From Halioglobus japonicus (GTDB taxonomy: Bacteria > Pseudomonadota > Gammaproteobacteria > Pseudomonadales > Halieaceae), in contig NZ_CP019450.1 in the NCBI RefSeq assembly GCF_001983995.1, forward strand, positions 3,348,001 to 3,412,000: 64,000 bases of DNA, read 5' to 3'. A program made the position numbers and the translations under genes. The notes under the pieces were generated by a model that made no database searches, was not told where the DNA came from, and saw only the letters and a program-made list of their open reading frames with translations. Positions 46,081 through 55,796 of the stretch are shown piece by piece. Positions within the stretch are counted from its first letter, which is position 1. Each line of letters opens with the position of its first letter.

Positions 46081-47385
46081 TTAGAGATCGTAGCCGCGCT
46101 CGTCGTGGAGCACCAGGTCGAGACCCTGGGTCTCTTCCTCTTCATCGACCCGCAGGCCAACCATGGCATCCACAACCTTGAGGATAATCCAGGAGACAAC
46201 GGCGGTGTAAACAAACGTTGCCACCACACCGGTGGCCTGCACCATGAGCTGACCGCCCATGCTGTCAATGCCGTCGGAGAAACCATTGCCGCTGAAGATA
46301 CCCAGCTGCTGTGAAGCGAAAACACCGGCCAGAATAGTACCGAGCATGCCGCCCACGCCGTGTACGGGGAATACGTCGAGACTATCGTCGATCTTGAGCG
46401 TATTCTTGATCCAGTTGGTGGCGAAGTAACACACCACACCGGCACTGAGGCCGATGACCACTGCCGCAGCAGGACCAACCGAACCGGACGCCGGAGTAAT
46501 GGTGCCCAGGCCTGCGACCATACCGGTGACAATACCCAGTACTGAGGGCTTGCCGTGGCGAATCCATTCCATGGCCATCCACGCTAGTGAACCTGCGGCT
46601 GCAGACAGATGCGTCACCAGCATCGCCATGGACGCACTGTTGTCGGCAGCGACGGCGGAACCGGCATTAAAGCCAAACCAACCTACCCACAGCATGCCAG
46701 CGCCGGCGACGGTCAGGGTCAGGTTGTGCGGGGGCATAGCCACGGTGCCAAAGCCCTTGCGCGGCCCCATCATCATGGCGGCGACAATCGCGGCAACAGC
46801 GGCGGTAATGTGTACGACGGTGCCGCCGGCAAAATCCTGCAAGCCCATGCTGCCCAGCCAGCCGCCACCCCAAACCCAGTGACATACCGGTGCATAGACC
46901 ACCAGCAGCCAGATCGAGCTGAAGATCAGCATTGCCGAGAAGCGCATCCGCTCGGCGAACGCACCCACAATCAGCGCCGGGGTAATGATGGCAAACGTCA
47001 TCTGGAAGGTTGCGAACAGTGTGGCGGGAATGCTGCCGTTGAGGCTGTCCATGGTCATGCTGGCAAAGAACACATTGCCAAAGTCACCGATAAAGGCACC
47101 CTGCTCCACGCCGTCTGAGCCGAACGCAATGGTATAGCCCACCGCAAACCACAGCAGCGACATGAGGCAGGTCAGCGCGAAACACTGCATCAGCACAGAC
47201 AACACGTTCTTGGCGCGCACCAGGCCACTATAAAACAGCGACAGGCCGGGAATGGTCATAAACAGCACCAGAGCGGTGGCTGTCAGAATCCAGGCGGTAT
47301 CCGCCTGGTTAAGTTCACTGGCGCTGGCGGTGTTAGCCACCAACGCCGTGCTGGCGAGCACCGCCAGCTTGGAAAAATTACGCAT
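46081..47385 (-). CDS. amtB: ammonium transporter AmtB
   Basis: 434 residues with a cleaved-type leader (to about residue 23, ANTASA) and eleven membrane helices. The ammonium-pore and gate elements are conserved (GLSLFYSGLVRAKN, VHITAAVAA, PHNL). It imports ammonium and is blocked by GlnK. Follows glnK with 11 bases, the standard pair. The tail DEEEETQGLDLVLHDERGYDL is the usual cytoplasmic end. Confidence 0.96.
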   Translation of the reverse strand: MRNFSKLAVLASTALVANTASASELNQADTAWILTATALVLFMTIPGLSLFYSGLVRAKNVLSVLMQCFALTCLMSLLWFAVGYTIAFGSDGVEQGAFIGDFGNVFFASMTMDSLNGSIPATLFATFQMTFAIITPALIVGAFAERMRFSAMLIFSSIWLLVVYAPVCHWVWGGGWLGSMGLQDFAGGTVVHITAAVAAIVAAMMMGPRKGFGTVAMPPHNLTLTVAGAGMLWVGWFGFNAGSAVAADNSASMAMLVTHLSAAAGSLAWMAMEWIRHGKPSVLGIVTGMVAGLGTITPASGSVGPAAAVVIGLSAGVVCYFATNWIKNTLKIDDSLDVFPVHGVGGMLGTILAGVFASQQLGIFSGNGFSDGIDSMGGQLMVQATGVVATFVYTAVVSWIILKVVDAMVGLRVDEEEETQGLDLVLHDERGYDL

Positions 47386-47396
47386 GGCCGCGCTCC

Positions 47397-47849
<453 letters not shown>

Positions 47850-48018
47850 TTAAGCACAGGGCGTCCATATCGGTGCGCGGGCACCAAATGCGTGCAGCGG
47901 TAAAATTTACTAGGCTCCCGGACGCAAAGGCCGCATAGGCTCTGGGCATCGCTAGAGGCTTTGTGCTATCAATGACGCCGTTATTTTGTCCAACGACTTG
48001 CCAATAACAGGATTGAGC

Positions 48019-49416
48019 ATGAACAAAGCTGTGTCTGCGGCACTCGCCGCACTTGCCATCGCCATCCCAGGGGCGCCGTTGCTGGCGGAAACCGCGTCGC
48101 AGGAACCTCGCCAGGTGATTCTCATCATCGGCGACGGCATGGATGAACAGCAGGTCACCATTGCTCGTAACTACCTCAAGGGCGCCCAGGGCGAACTGCT
48201 GCTGGACTCCATGCCTGTGCGGGGTGCCTCCCAGATTCTCACCATTGAGGACCGGGTCAACGGCAAGCCGATTTACGTGGCTGACTCGGCAAATACCGCG
48301 ACCAGCCTGGCGACGGGCGTAGTGACCAGCCGCGGCCGACTGGCGACCACCGCCGGCGGTGACGAGGACATTCCAACGATTATCGAAATAGCCGAGGCGG
48401 CAGGTTACCGCACCGGTATTGTCTCAACGGCCAGCGTGACCGATGCCACACCGGCCTCTTTTGCCGCCCACGTCAGCCAGCGCTTTTGCGAGAACCCCGA
48501 CCAGATCGAGCGGGTCGAATTCAGTGGCATTCACATTGGTGGCTGCCCGCAGGACATGCAGAAAAATGGTGGTCCGGGAGCGATCTCCCAGCAACTCGCA
48601 GAGTCGGACGTGGATGTGATTCTCGGTGGTGGCAGCAAACACTTTACCCCCAAGGCAGAGGGCAGCCAGCTTTCGGTCGCCGACCTGGCGCGCAGCAACG
48701 GTTTCAATGTCGTCGAAACTGCTGATGCGTTGAGCAAGGCACCAACTGGAGAACGCCTGCTGGGCCTGTTCTCTGAGAGCACCATGCCGGTGCGAATGCA
48801 GGGCGAAGACGGCCGCGCCTCTGAGCAGCCCGCGCCGAGCCTGCTCAACCATGTCCATCAGTATCTCGGCGATGTCACGCTGCCAGAATCGATGGAATGC
48901 CAGCCCAACCCGGAATTTGCCAGTGTTCCGACACTCAAGCAGATGACGGACGCGGCCCTCACCCACCTCGCAGCGGACAATAACAAGGGCTTTTTCCTGA
49001 CCATTGAATCCGCCTCTATCGACAAGCAGTCACACGAGCGCAAGCCCTGCGGGTCGATTGGTGAGGTGGAACAGCTCGATGAGGCACTGGCCAGCGCCCT
49101 GGCATTCGCCGAGCAGCACCCGAATACGCTGGTCCTGGTGACGGCGGACCACTCCCAGGCCGCGCAATTGATTCCCCATCCCAGCCTGTTTGCGGCCTAC
49201 CCCATTCCCACCTACAGCCCCGGTTATGTTTCGCTTATCGAGACACCGGAAGGAGGGGTCATGATGGTGAACTACGCAACCACCAACTTCATGATGGAAG
49301 AACACACCGGCGCGGCAGTACCGTTATACGCCAATGCCGAGGGCCAGGGCCTGGTACCGCCCTATCTGCGCCAGCCGGAGATCTTCGACATTATGAAAAA
49401 CTACCTCGGCCTGTAA
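48019..49416 (+). CDS. alkaline phosphatase (PhoA superfamily), exported
   Basis: 465 residues. The signal peptide MNKAVSAALAALAIAIPGAP ends near LLA (residue 23). The nucleophile is S90 in ADSANTATSLATG; metal ligands are expected at GDGMDEQQ (39-45), ESASIDKQSH and TADHSQAA. It releases phosphate from organic esters in the periplasm. I chose ATG 48019; an upstream TTG would spoil the leader. Divergent from glnK, so phosphate and nitrogen genes share one intergenic region. Confidence 0.9.
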   Translation: MNKAVSAALAALAIAIPGAPLLAETASQEPRQVILIIGDGMDEQQVTIARNYLKGAQGELLLDSMPVRGASQILTIEDRVNGKPIYVADSANTATSLATGVVTSRGRLATTAGGDEDIPTIIEIAEAAGYRTGIVSTASVTDATPASFAAHVSQRFCENPDQIERVEFSGIHIGGCPQDMQKNGGPGAISQQLAESDVDVILGGGSKHFTPKAEGSQLSVADLARSNGFNVVETADALSKAPTGERLLGLFSESTMPVRMQGEDGRASEQPAPSLLNHVHQYLGDVTLPESMECQPNPEFASVPTLKQMTDAALTHLAADNNKGFFLTIESASIDKQSHERKPCGSIGEVEQLDEALASALAFAEQHPNTLVLVTADHSQAAQLIPHPSLFAAYPIPTYSPGYVSLIETPEGGVMMVNYATTNFMMEEHTGAAVPLYANAEGQGLVPPYLRQPEIFDIMKNYLGL

Positions 49417-50262
49417 TCAGAGATTGACCCAGCTGTTCAGGGCCCGCAGACGAAACGTGGTGCCCTGATAGGAGAGGACGGTGGAGTCGGCGAGGATCTC
49501 GTCGACCCTGACCCCAACGACCTTGCCACCTTTCGCCAACTGGTTGCCATTCAATGTGACACGCGACCGTCCCGGTTTACCGGAGTAGTCGTGACGCTGG
49601 TAGTACAGCGTGGGGATAGTGTCCTTGACCTGTTGAGATAAGGACTCCAGAAACGGTGCAGGGTGTTCTTCCAGGCGTGCGTTTTCCAACTCAGCTTCCG
49701 CCTGACGCACCATCGCTTCAATATTCACCTCTTGCTCAGCCATCCGCGGTTCTGGCTCGACCGAGAGCGCAGGCGTTGGGGTAGTGGAACGAGCAACCGG
49801 TTTGGGGGTCGGATCGGATTCGGCCGCGGGCTGTTCCTGCTGTGCATACAGCGCACTCACTTCAGAGCGAGCCGCGGGTTGGGTTGCCGCCGTTGGCACT
49901 CCGGTGTCACGCGAACTGACTTTAGGCGGCGGCGCCGAGGAAACCTGCGGACGTGAGGCTGCAACCGGAACGGTTCCTGTCGCTTCACCGCTAATCGACA
50001 TGGATTCGGACGTTGTCGGTTCGGGCGGCACCACCACGGGGGCCTGCTCGCCTACGACGGCCGCGGGTTGCGTTGGCTTTTCAGTGGTAATCCGCTCCAC
50101 CAGTAAAATGACAATCACCAGCAGGGCAACGGCCAGCGCCAGCAGCACCGGCCAGCGGCGTACATCGCCCGGCTCGGCAGCATGACTGTGCTGGGTTTCA
50201 ATGTTCGGCACTGCGCCCTGCTCCGTACGCGATCGATTCAGGGCGTCGAGAATTAGTGACAA
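49417..50262 (-). CDS. gspB: type II secretion assembly factor GspB
   Basis: 281 residues from a TTG at 50262 that has GAGGAA six bases upstream and starts the usual SLILDALNRS. One membrane helix lies at about 40-60, followed by a Pro/Ala/Thr-rich linker and a C-terminal T2SSB domain (LNGNQLAKGGKVVGVRVDEIL). It works with GspA to place the GspD secretin in the outer membrane. Ten bases after gspA; abuts the phosphatase gene tail to tail without a gap. Confidence 0.9.
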   Translation of the reverse strand: MSLILDALNRSRTEQGAVPNIETQHSHAAEPGDVRRWPVLLALAVALLVIVILLVERITTEKPTQPAAVVGEQAPVVVPPEPTTSESMSISGEATGTVPVAASRPQVSSAPPPKVSSRDTGVPTAATQPAARSEVSALYAQQEQPAAESDPTPKPVARSTTPTPALSVEPEPRMAEQEVNIEAMVRQAEAELENARLEEHPAPFLESLSQQVKDTIPTLYYQRHDYSGKPGRSRVTLNGNQLAKGGKVVGVRVDEILADSTVLSYQGTTFRLRALNSWVNL

Positions 50263-50272
50263 GCGATGTTCC

Positions 50273-51946
50273 TCATTGCGCGGCGGAGCCGTCCGCCAAT
50301 TGCTGGCGCAGGGCACTGGCCACTGGATCTATGCCCAGCGCTGCATTCAGTTGCTGCAGGGTCTGTTCTCCCACGACACCGTCAGCCTCAAGCCCACGCG
50401 CTTCCTGGAAATAGATGACACGCTGGGTCAGCGCGCGATTGAAACGACGCGTGGTCAGTGGGCGTGTCTGCCCGTCCAAACGTGCAAACAGGGCCGCTAC
50501 ATCAACCACCGCCGGTCCTTCATCGCCCTCGGCCAGGGGTTGCTCAAAGGTAGCCGGGGCGCGCCAGAGAAAGCGGTAATTGCCGTCCCACATCGGTGCC
50601 ATCTCGGCGAGTGCGAGGCTTTGCACGGAGCCATTGGCATCCACAACCCAGGCCTCGCGACCCTGCACGCCCAACAACAGGGCCGCGGCAGCAAACCGCT
50701 CCGGCGTCACCAGGTTGATCAGAATCGGGCGATCATAAATAGTGAGTTCATCCCAGGTGGACACCACGCCGTCGCCGCAGCGCAGGCCAGGCTCTTGCCG
50801 AGACTCACACAGTGATCCGAGGTAGGCTTGACGCGAATGCATTGACCACAACAGGCCCTCGGCCTCTTCGGGTGCCAAGAGCCAGTTAATCTCTGGCGTG
50901 GCTTCAGGCTCAGGCTCAGGCTCAGGCTCGGCCATCGGCTCCTCGACAGGGGCAGGGGCAGTAGCCACAGACGCCGCCATCGGAATGGTTTGATTGGCTG
51001 TTGGTGACTGCGCTCGGGCTGGCGTCTGGGCCAATTCCCCGTAATACCACCAACCTCCGGCAAACAGCATGGCCATCAGCGCAGCGGCGCCCGCCCAGGG
51101 CCACCAGCGACCCGCCGATGTCGACGTCATCTCTTCGCCCATGACCTCGCGCGTGGCCAGGCGCAGCATCGCCATATCGGCGCGGCCCTTATTGCGGCCA
51201 TAGGCACCGAGCATAATACGGTCACAGAGTACGTTGATCAGCCTGGGGATACCCCGGGTCTGCCGATATATACCCTTGACCACCGCCGGTGGAAATATCT
51301 GCCGATCCGCTGTCATGCCAGCCACCTGCAGGCGATGCTGGATATAAGCGCCGGTCTCGGCGAGGTTCAGCGGTTCCAGGTTATAACGTGCGGTAATGCG
51401 CTGGTTTAGCTGGCGCAGTTCTGGTCGCGCGAGCAGCTGCGCCAGTTCCGGTTGGCCGATGAGAATAATCTGCAGCAGTTTCTCGCTGTTAGTTTCGAGG
51501 TTGGTCAGCAGGCGAATCTGCTCCAACACCTCAAAATCCAGGTGTTGTGCCTCGTCAATCATCAGCACGGTCTTGCGCCCCTTGCTGTGATTCTCCAGCA
51601 GGTAGGCGTGCAGGGCATCGGTGAGGCTCTTCAGCGTATGTCCTTCCCGATCGTACTCAATTCCCAGCTCATCACAGGCTGTAGCCAACAGCTCCATAGC
51701 ATTGAGCGCGGGGTTGAGAATAATCGCGAGATCCGTGTCCTCGGGCAGCTGTTCGAGCAGGCAGCGATTGATCGTGGTTTTGCCGGTACCGACCTCGCCA
51801 GTTAGCAGAATAAAACCACCGCCCGCGCCCACTCCATACAGCAGATGCGCCAGGGCATCGCGGTGCCGCGCGCTCATAAACAAATAACGCGGATTGACGG
51901 CGATGGAAAATGGAGCCTCGTTGAGTCCAAAGTACTGAAAATACAT
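50273..51946 (-). CDS. gspA: general secretion ATPase GspA/ExeA with peptidoglycan-binding domain
   Basis: 557 residues. The AAA ATPase half has Walker A GEVGTGKTT (about 50) and Walker B VLMIDEAQH (about 130). A membrane helix near 285 is followed by a Glu/Pro linker encoded by a CAGGCT repeat, a papain-like C39 region, and a C-terminal peptidoglycan-binding domain (GVVGEQTLQQLNAALG). It opens or remodels the cell wall for the type II secretin. I chose ATG 51946 (MYFQYFGLNEAPF). Start codon of an unrelated plus-strand protease lies 119 bases away. Confidence 0.92.
   Translation of the reverse strand: MYFQYFGLNEAPFSIAVNPRYLFMSARHRDALAHLLYGVGAGGGFILLTGEVGTGKTTINRCLLEQLPEDTDLAIILNPALNAMELLATACDELGIEYDREGHTLKSLTDALHAYLLENHSKGRKTVLMIDEAQHLDFEVLEQIRLLTNLETNSEKLLQIILIGQPELAQLLARPELRQLNQRITARYNLEPLNLAETGAYIQHRLQVAGMTADRQIFPPAVVKGIYRQTRGIPRLINVLCDRIMLGAYGRNKGRADMAMLRLATREVMGEEMTSTSAGRWWPWAGAAALMAMLFAGGWWYYGELAQTPARAQSPTANQTIPMAASVATAPAPVEEPMAEPEPEPEPEATPEINWLLAPEEAEGLLWSMHSRQAYLGSLCESRQEPGLRCGDGVVSTWDELTIYDRPILINLVTPERFAAAALLLGVQGREAWVVDANGSVQSLALAEMAPMWDGNYRFLWRAPATFEQPLAEGDEGPAVVDVAALFARLDGQTRPLTTRRFNRALTQRVIYFQEARGLEADGVVGEQTLQQLNAALGIDPVASALRQQLADGSAAQ
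50905..50928. repeat. hexanucleotide tandem repeat (4 x CAGGCT) inside gspA
   Basis: Four exact copies of CAGGCT, in frame, encode the alternating Glu-Pro linker between the membrane helix and the C-terminal part of GspA. Gain or loss of units would change linker length without a frameshift. Confidence 0.85.
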
Positions 51947-52064
51947 GCAGGGCATTATGCACCATCGTCCGCTATATCACACCGACAACTGTCGATTGCG
52001 CTCGAGCATGGACCGCTTCAGATTGTGCTGGGATAATGCAGGCCACTCAAAGCAACGATTCGGA

Positions 52065-53543
52065 ATGACAACTATGTCTGCCTCTGCCGTTTTCTCTCCC
52101 CGCTTTCTGGCACGCCTGCTGTCTTACACAGCGGTCATCAACCTCAGCGGTTGCATCACCACCGTGATCACCCCCGAGGCAGAAACCTCTGCCGGGCAGG
52201 CCATGTCACAGCAGGTGAGCGAGCAGATCGGCCTGTATCACGACCCCGCGCTGACAGCCTACGTTAACAAGGTTGGACAACGCCTGGCCTCGCATCTGGT
52301 AGACACCCCGTACACGTTCAATTTCGCCGTTGTGGACCAGTTCGAGCCCAATGCTTTCGCCACACCCGGTGGTTTCATTTATGTCTCGCGCGGCCTGCTC
52401 TCGCAAATGAACAGCGAGGATGAGCTCGCCGGCGTACTGGCTCACGAGATCAGTCACGTGACCCGCCGCCACCATGTGCGCCAAATGGGACGCTCGCTGG
52501 GCACAGGCCTGCTCACCCTGCCCGGTCGCGCTGTCGGCGTGGTCAGCGAGGACCTCGGCAACATGATTAACTCGCCGATCGAGCACGCGGGCAAGGTCTA
52601 CCTGTCGGGCTATAGCCGTGAGCAGGAAACCGAAGCGGATGAGTACGGCCTGCGTCTGGCTGCCGATGCGGGCTATGACCCTCACGCCCTGGCGGCTGCG
52701 CTGGAAGGCATCGAACGCACCCTGTACCTGCTTACCGGTGAGCACCACGAAGCTGACTACATGGACACCCATCCTACGACGCCGCAACGCGTTGAGGATA
52801 TTGCCAAGACCATCGCCGGCCTGACCTATTCCACCACCGCACCGATCGCCACGCGTGATGAGTTGTATCAGACGCTGGACGGTATGTGGTGGGGCACCCA
52901 GAATCCGCAGCAGGGCATCTTTGTCGATGACAACCAGTTTCTCAGTTTCGATATGGATCTCACCATCACCTTCCCCGAAAGCTGGGAGACAGTGAACACG
53001 CCCCGCTTCGTCGGCGCAGGTGAGCAGGACGAGCAAGGCGCCTATATTGCTCTGGGTTCCAACGCCGGCGAATTCAGCCCGGAAGGCTATGCAGCGGCCC
53101 TGGTGACCCGCATGCGCGACCGGGCAGAAATCAGCCCCGACATGAATCGCCCAGTGACCATCGGCGACTGGCCTGGACACCAGCTCACGTACACCGACAG
53201 CAGCGGCGAGGCGCCGGTCAGCCTGCACTATGTATTTTTTGCTACCCCGGAAGGCAGTTACACGATTATGGCCATGGGCCTGGAGAAGTTCCGCCCACAG
53301 CTCCGCGAGACCGTCGCCAGCATGCGCCCACTGACAAGCTCAGAGCGTGACAGTGTCGGCGGTTTGCGCCTGCGTACCGCCAGCATCGCTCCGGGCGAAT
53401 CGCTGACGGCCTGGACCCAACGTCTGGGCAGCCAGTGGGGCCCCAAATTCAGCGCCTCCATGAATGGCCTGAGCGACGACTATAAAGGCGAGGGAGAACG
53501 GCGTAAGTACGCGCGGGAAGAACGCTACCAGGGCCTCGAGTGA
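52065..53543 (+). CDS. M48-family metalloprotease lipoprotein
   Basis: 492 residues from ATG 52065 (52074 also possible). A lipobox LSGC puts the lipidated Cys at 30. The zinc motif is HEISH (H127, E128, H131), with the third ligand in ETEADEYGLRLAADAGYD, as in BepA/YfgC-type periplasmic proteases. The last 200 residues form a separate domain, not a TPR, that I do not recognise, with repeated beta-strand patterns. Likely quality control of outer-membrane proteins. Followed by the EamA gene with a four-base overlap. Confidence 0.9.
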   Translation: MTTMSASAVFSPRFLARLLSYTAVINLSGCITTVITPEAETSAGQAMSQQVSEQIGLYHDPALTAYVNKVGQRLASHLVDTPYTFNFAVVDQFEPNAFATPGGFIYVSRGLLSQMNSEDELAGVLAHEISHVTRRHHVRQMGRSLGTGLLTLPGRAVGVVSEDLGNMINSPIEHAGKVYLSGYSREQETEADEYGLRLAADAGYDPHALAAALEGIERTLYLLTGEHHEADYMDTHPTTPQRVEDIAKTIAGLTYSTTAPIATRDELYQTLDGMWWGTQNPQQGIFVDDNQFLSFDMDLTITFPESWETVNTPRFVGAGEQDEQGAYIALGSNAGEFSPEGYAAALVTRMRDRAEISPDMNRPVTIGDWPGHQLTYTDSSGEAPVSLHYVFFATPEGSYTIMAMGLEKFRPQLRETVASMRPLTSSERDSVGGLRLRTASIAPGESLTAWTQRLGSQWGPKFSASMNGLSDDYKGEGERRKYAREERYQGLE

Positions 53544-54415
53544 CCACAAGCCCCTCCAACGTCAGGCGGGCGATATACCTGTCCCTGCTCATGGTGACCA
53601 TTGCCAGTACGGCAGCGGTCGCCACCAAGTTAGCCTCCAGCCAAGCCAGCACGGAAGCCATTGTGACCGTGCAATACCTGATCTGCCTGTTACTGTGCCT
53701 GCCCATTACCCTGCGCCCCGGACTGCACAATCTGCGCACGCGAAAGGCAGGCCTGCACCTTTTTCGCGGCGCCGTCGGGGTACTGGGGTTCTATCTGTTC
53801 TATGCGGCGCTCGACAACATCCCCATGGTCGATGCCATGTTGCTGCGCCAGAGCGCTCCACTCACCGTGCCCCTGGTCGTGTGGGCCTGGAGTCAGGAGC
53901 GCATCACTGCCAGTTCGTGGCTGCCCCTGATTATCGGCTTTATCGGTGTGGGCGTGATTCTCCGGCCCAGCGCGGAAGGGCTGAGCTGGTGGCACGCCGG
54001 CGGATTCCTGTCGGCGCTCTGCCTGGCGATCTCCATGGTCGCCACCCACAAACTGGCTCCCACCGAGCCGGCCTCGCGCATCCTGTTCTACTACTTTGTG
54101 CTGTCGCTGGCCTGCGTCGCACCCTTTAGCATCGGCGATTTCAGCGGGCTCGACTGGCAGATCTGGCTGGCCATGCTTTACGTGGGTGTCGCCATCTACT
54201 TCACATTACGCCTGTATACCCTCGCCTACTCCCTGGCGCCGGCCCACCATATTGCACCGATCAACTACTTCGCTGTGGTGCTCGGCGGGTTCTGGGGTTG
54301 GCTTATCTGGGGCCAGGTACCCGACGCCTGGTCGCTGCTGGGCAGTGCGCTGGTCATTGCAGGCGGCCTGTTAACGGTATACCTCGCCCGCCAGCGGCAC
54401 GCCAGCGTCCGCTAG
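53540..54415 (+). CDS. EamA/DMT-family transporter
   Basis: 291 residues with ten predicted membrane helices in two EamA repeats of about 140 residues. GTG start overlaps the protease stop (GTGA). Members of this family export amino acids, metabolites or drugs; the specificity cannot be told. Helix 1 starts near residue 10 and the last ends near 285. Followed by a 142-base gap with no visible promoter. Confidence 0.9.
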   Translation: MTTSPSNVRRAIYLSLLMVTIASTAAVATKLASSQASTEAIVTVQYLICLLLCLPITLRPGLHNLRTRKAGLHLFRGAVGVLGFYLFYAALDNIPMVDAMLLRQSAPLTVPLVVWAWSQERITASSWLPLIIGFIGVGVILRPSAEGLSWWHAGGFLSALCLAISMVATHKLAPTEPASRILFYYFVLSLACVAPFSIGDFSGLDWQIWLAMLYVGVAIYFTLRLYTLAYSLAPAHHIAPINYFAVVLGGFWGWLIWGQVPDAWSLLGSALVIAGGLLTVYLARQRHASVR

Positions 54416-54558
54416 CCGAATATTGGCCAAATTTAACCCCTTGCTGCTTTTTTGACCTGTTTCGCAGTAATTGCAGAAATGTCGAGGTTTTAACGGACAT
54501 CCCCCGGACCATGGGATATGTTCAACGCTGCAATAGTAGTTGAGTTGGGCTGGGCGCC

Positions 54559-55796
54559 ATGCTCCAAACCCTGAAAGTCAGTGTTTCCGATCTCGCCATG
54601 GGCATGTTCGTCAGTGGACTGGACAGGCCGTGGCTGGGAACACCGTTCTATACCCAGGGGTTTCTCCTCGAATCAGACGATGACCTGCGCCAGGTGCGCG
54701 AGTTGTGCAACTTCGTCTATATCGATACGCGCAAGAGTCGCTACATTACCCCTAAGATAGCCCGTCAGGGCCAGGTGGGGCGCAACCGCATCCCACTTGA
54801 CGCTATTTTTACCGGCCGCAATCTCACCCCCTACCGCGACGCCAACGACTGGAAAGACGAGCACCCGCGAGCCAAGGCCGCGCTCGACAAGCTCGTGGTC
54901 GACATCAGCGACATTTACGACCAGGCAGCGGTTCGCGGCAAGATCGATGCGGTGCGGATCAAGAAAGTTGCCAGCCCTCTCATCGACAGTATCAGTCGCA
55001 ACCCGGATGCCTGTTTGTGGCTGGGGCGACTCAAACAGCACGATGAGTACAGCTATCACCACTCCATCAGTACCACCATCTGGGCGATTGCCCTGGGCCG
55101 CCAGCTCGGTATGCAGCGCCACGATCTGCGCTCGCTCGCCGTAGGCGGCATGTTGATGGACGTGGGCAAGCTGCTGGTGGACCCGGAATTACTGCGGGCC
55201 GAGCGTACCCTGACGCCGGAGGAAATGCGCGAAGTGCGGCATCACGTGGCCCACGGTGTGCATCTGGTGAAAAAAAGCGGCATTCAGAATCAGGATGTAC
55301 TCGACATGGTGGGTTTCCACCACGAGCGCTGGGATGGCAGCGGCTACCCGCGCGGCTTGAGCGGCGACAACATTCCCCCTTTGCCCGCCTCGCGGCGATT
55401 GTCGATGCCTACGACGCCATGACCTCAGAGCGACCCTACGCGCCAGCCAAGGCACCCGCAGATGCCCTGCGCGAGCTTTACCAGGAGCGCGACCAGTTGT
55501 TCCAGAGCGAATTGGTGGAGGCCTTTATCCAGGCTATCGGCATTTACCCCGCGGGCACCCTGGTGGAACTGACCAGCGGTGAGGTCGGCATCGTAGTAGC
55601 GGACAGCCGCACCCGTCGCCTGCTGCCCAAAATCATCCTGGTGCTGGACCCGCGTAAACGCGAGTACGACACACCAAAGCTGGTGGATTTACAGGAAGCG
55701 TCGGGGCGCAGTCGGGGCGAGCCTGTGGCGATTGCCTCCAACCTACCCCCCGGTACCCACGGTATTCACCTGGGCAACTACCAGCTTAATCTCTAG
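54559..55796 (+). CDS. HD-GYP-domain protein with DUF3391 (frameshifted at 55375-55382)
   Basis: Restored length is 412 residues. DUF3391 covers about 1-130. The HD-GYP domain follows with YHHSIST, GGMLMDVGK, HHVAHGVHLV and HHERWDGSGYP. The first His of the HD pair is Met (MDVGK), so c-di-GMP phosphodiesterase activity is doubtful. The frame is lost at a C5 run just before FARLAAIVDAYDAMT; one more C restores it. Read as given, the first half ends at 55422 and the second would start at 55419. Tail-to-tail with ugd on CTAG. Confidence 0.85.

Noticed and set aside
52206..53228. A 340-codon minus-strand open frame opposite the M48 protease
   Set aside because: Antisense shadow; the HEISH zinc motif and lipobox are on the plus strand.
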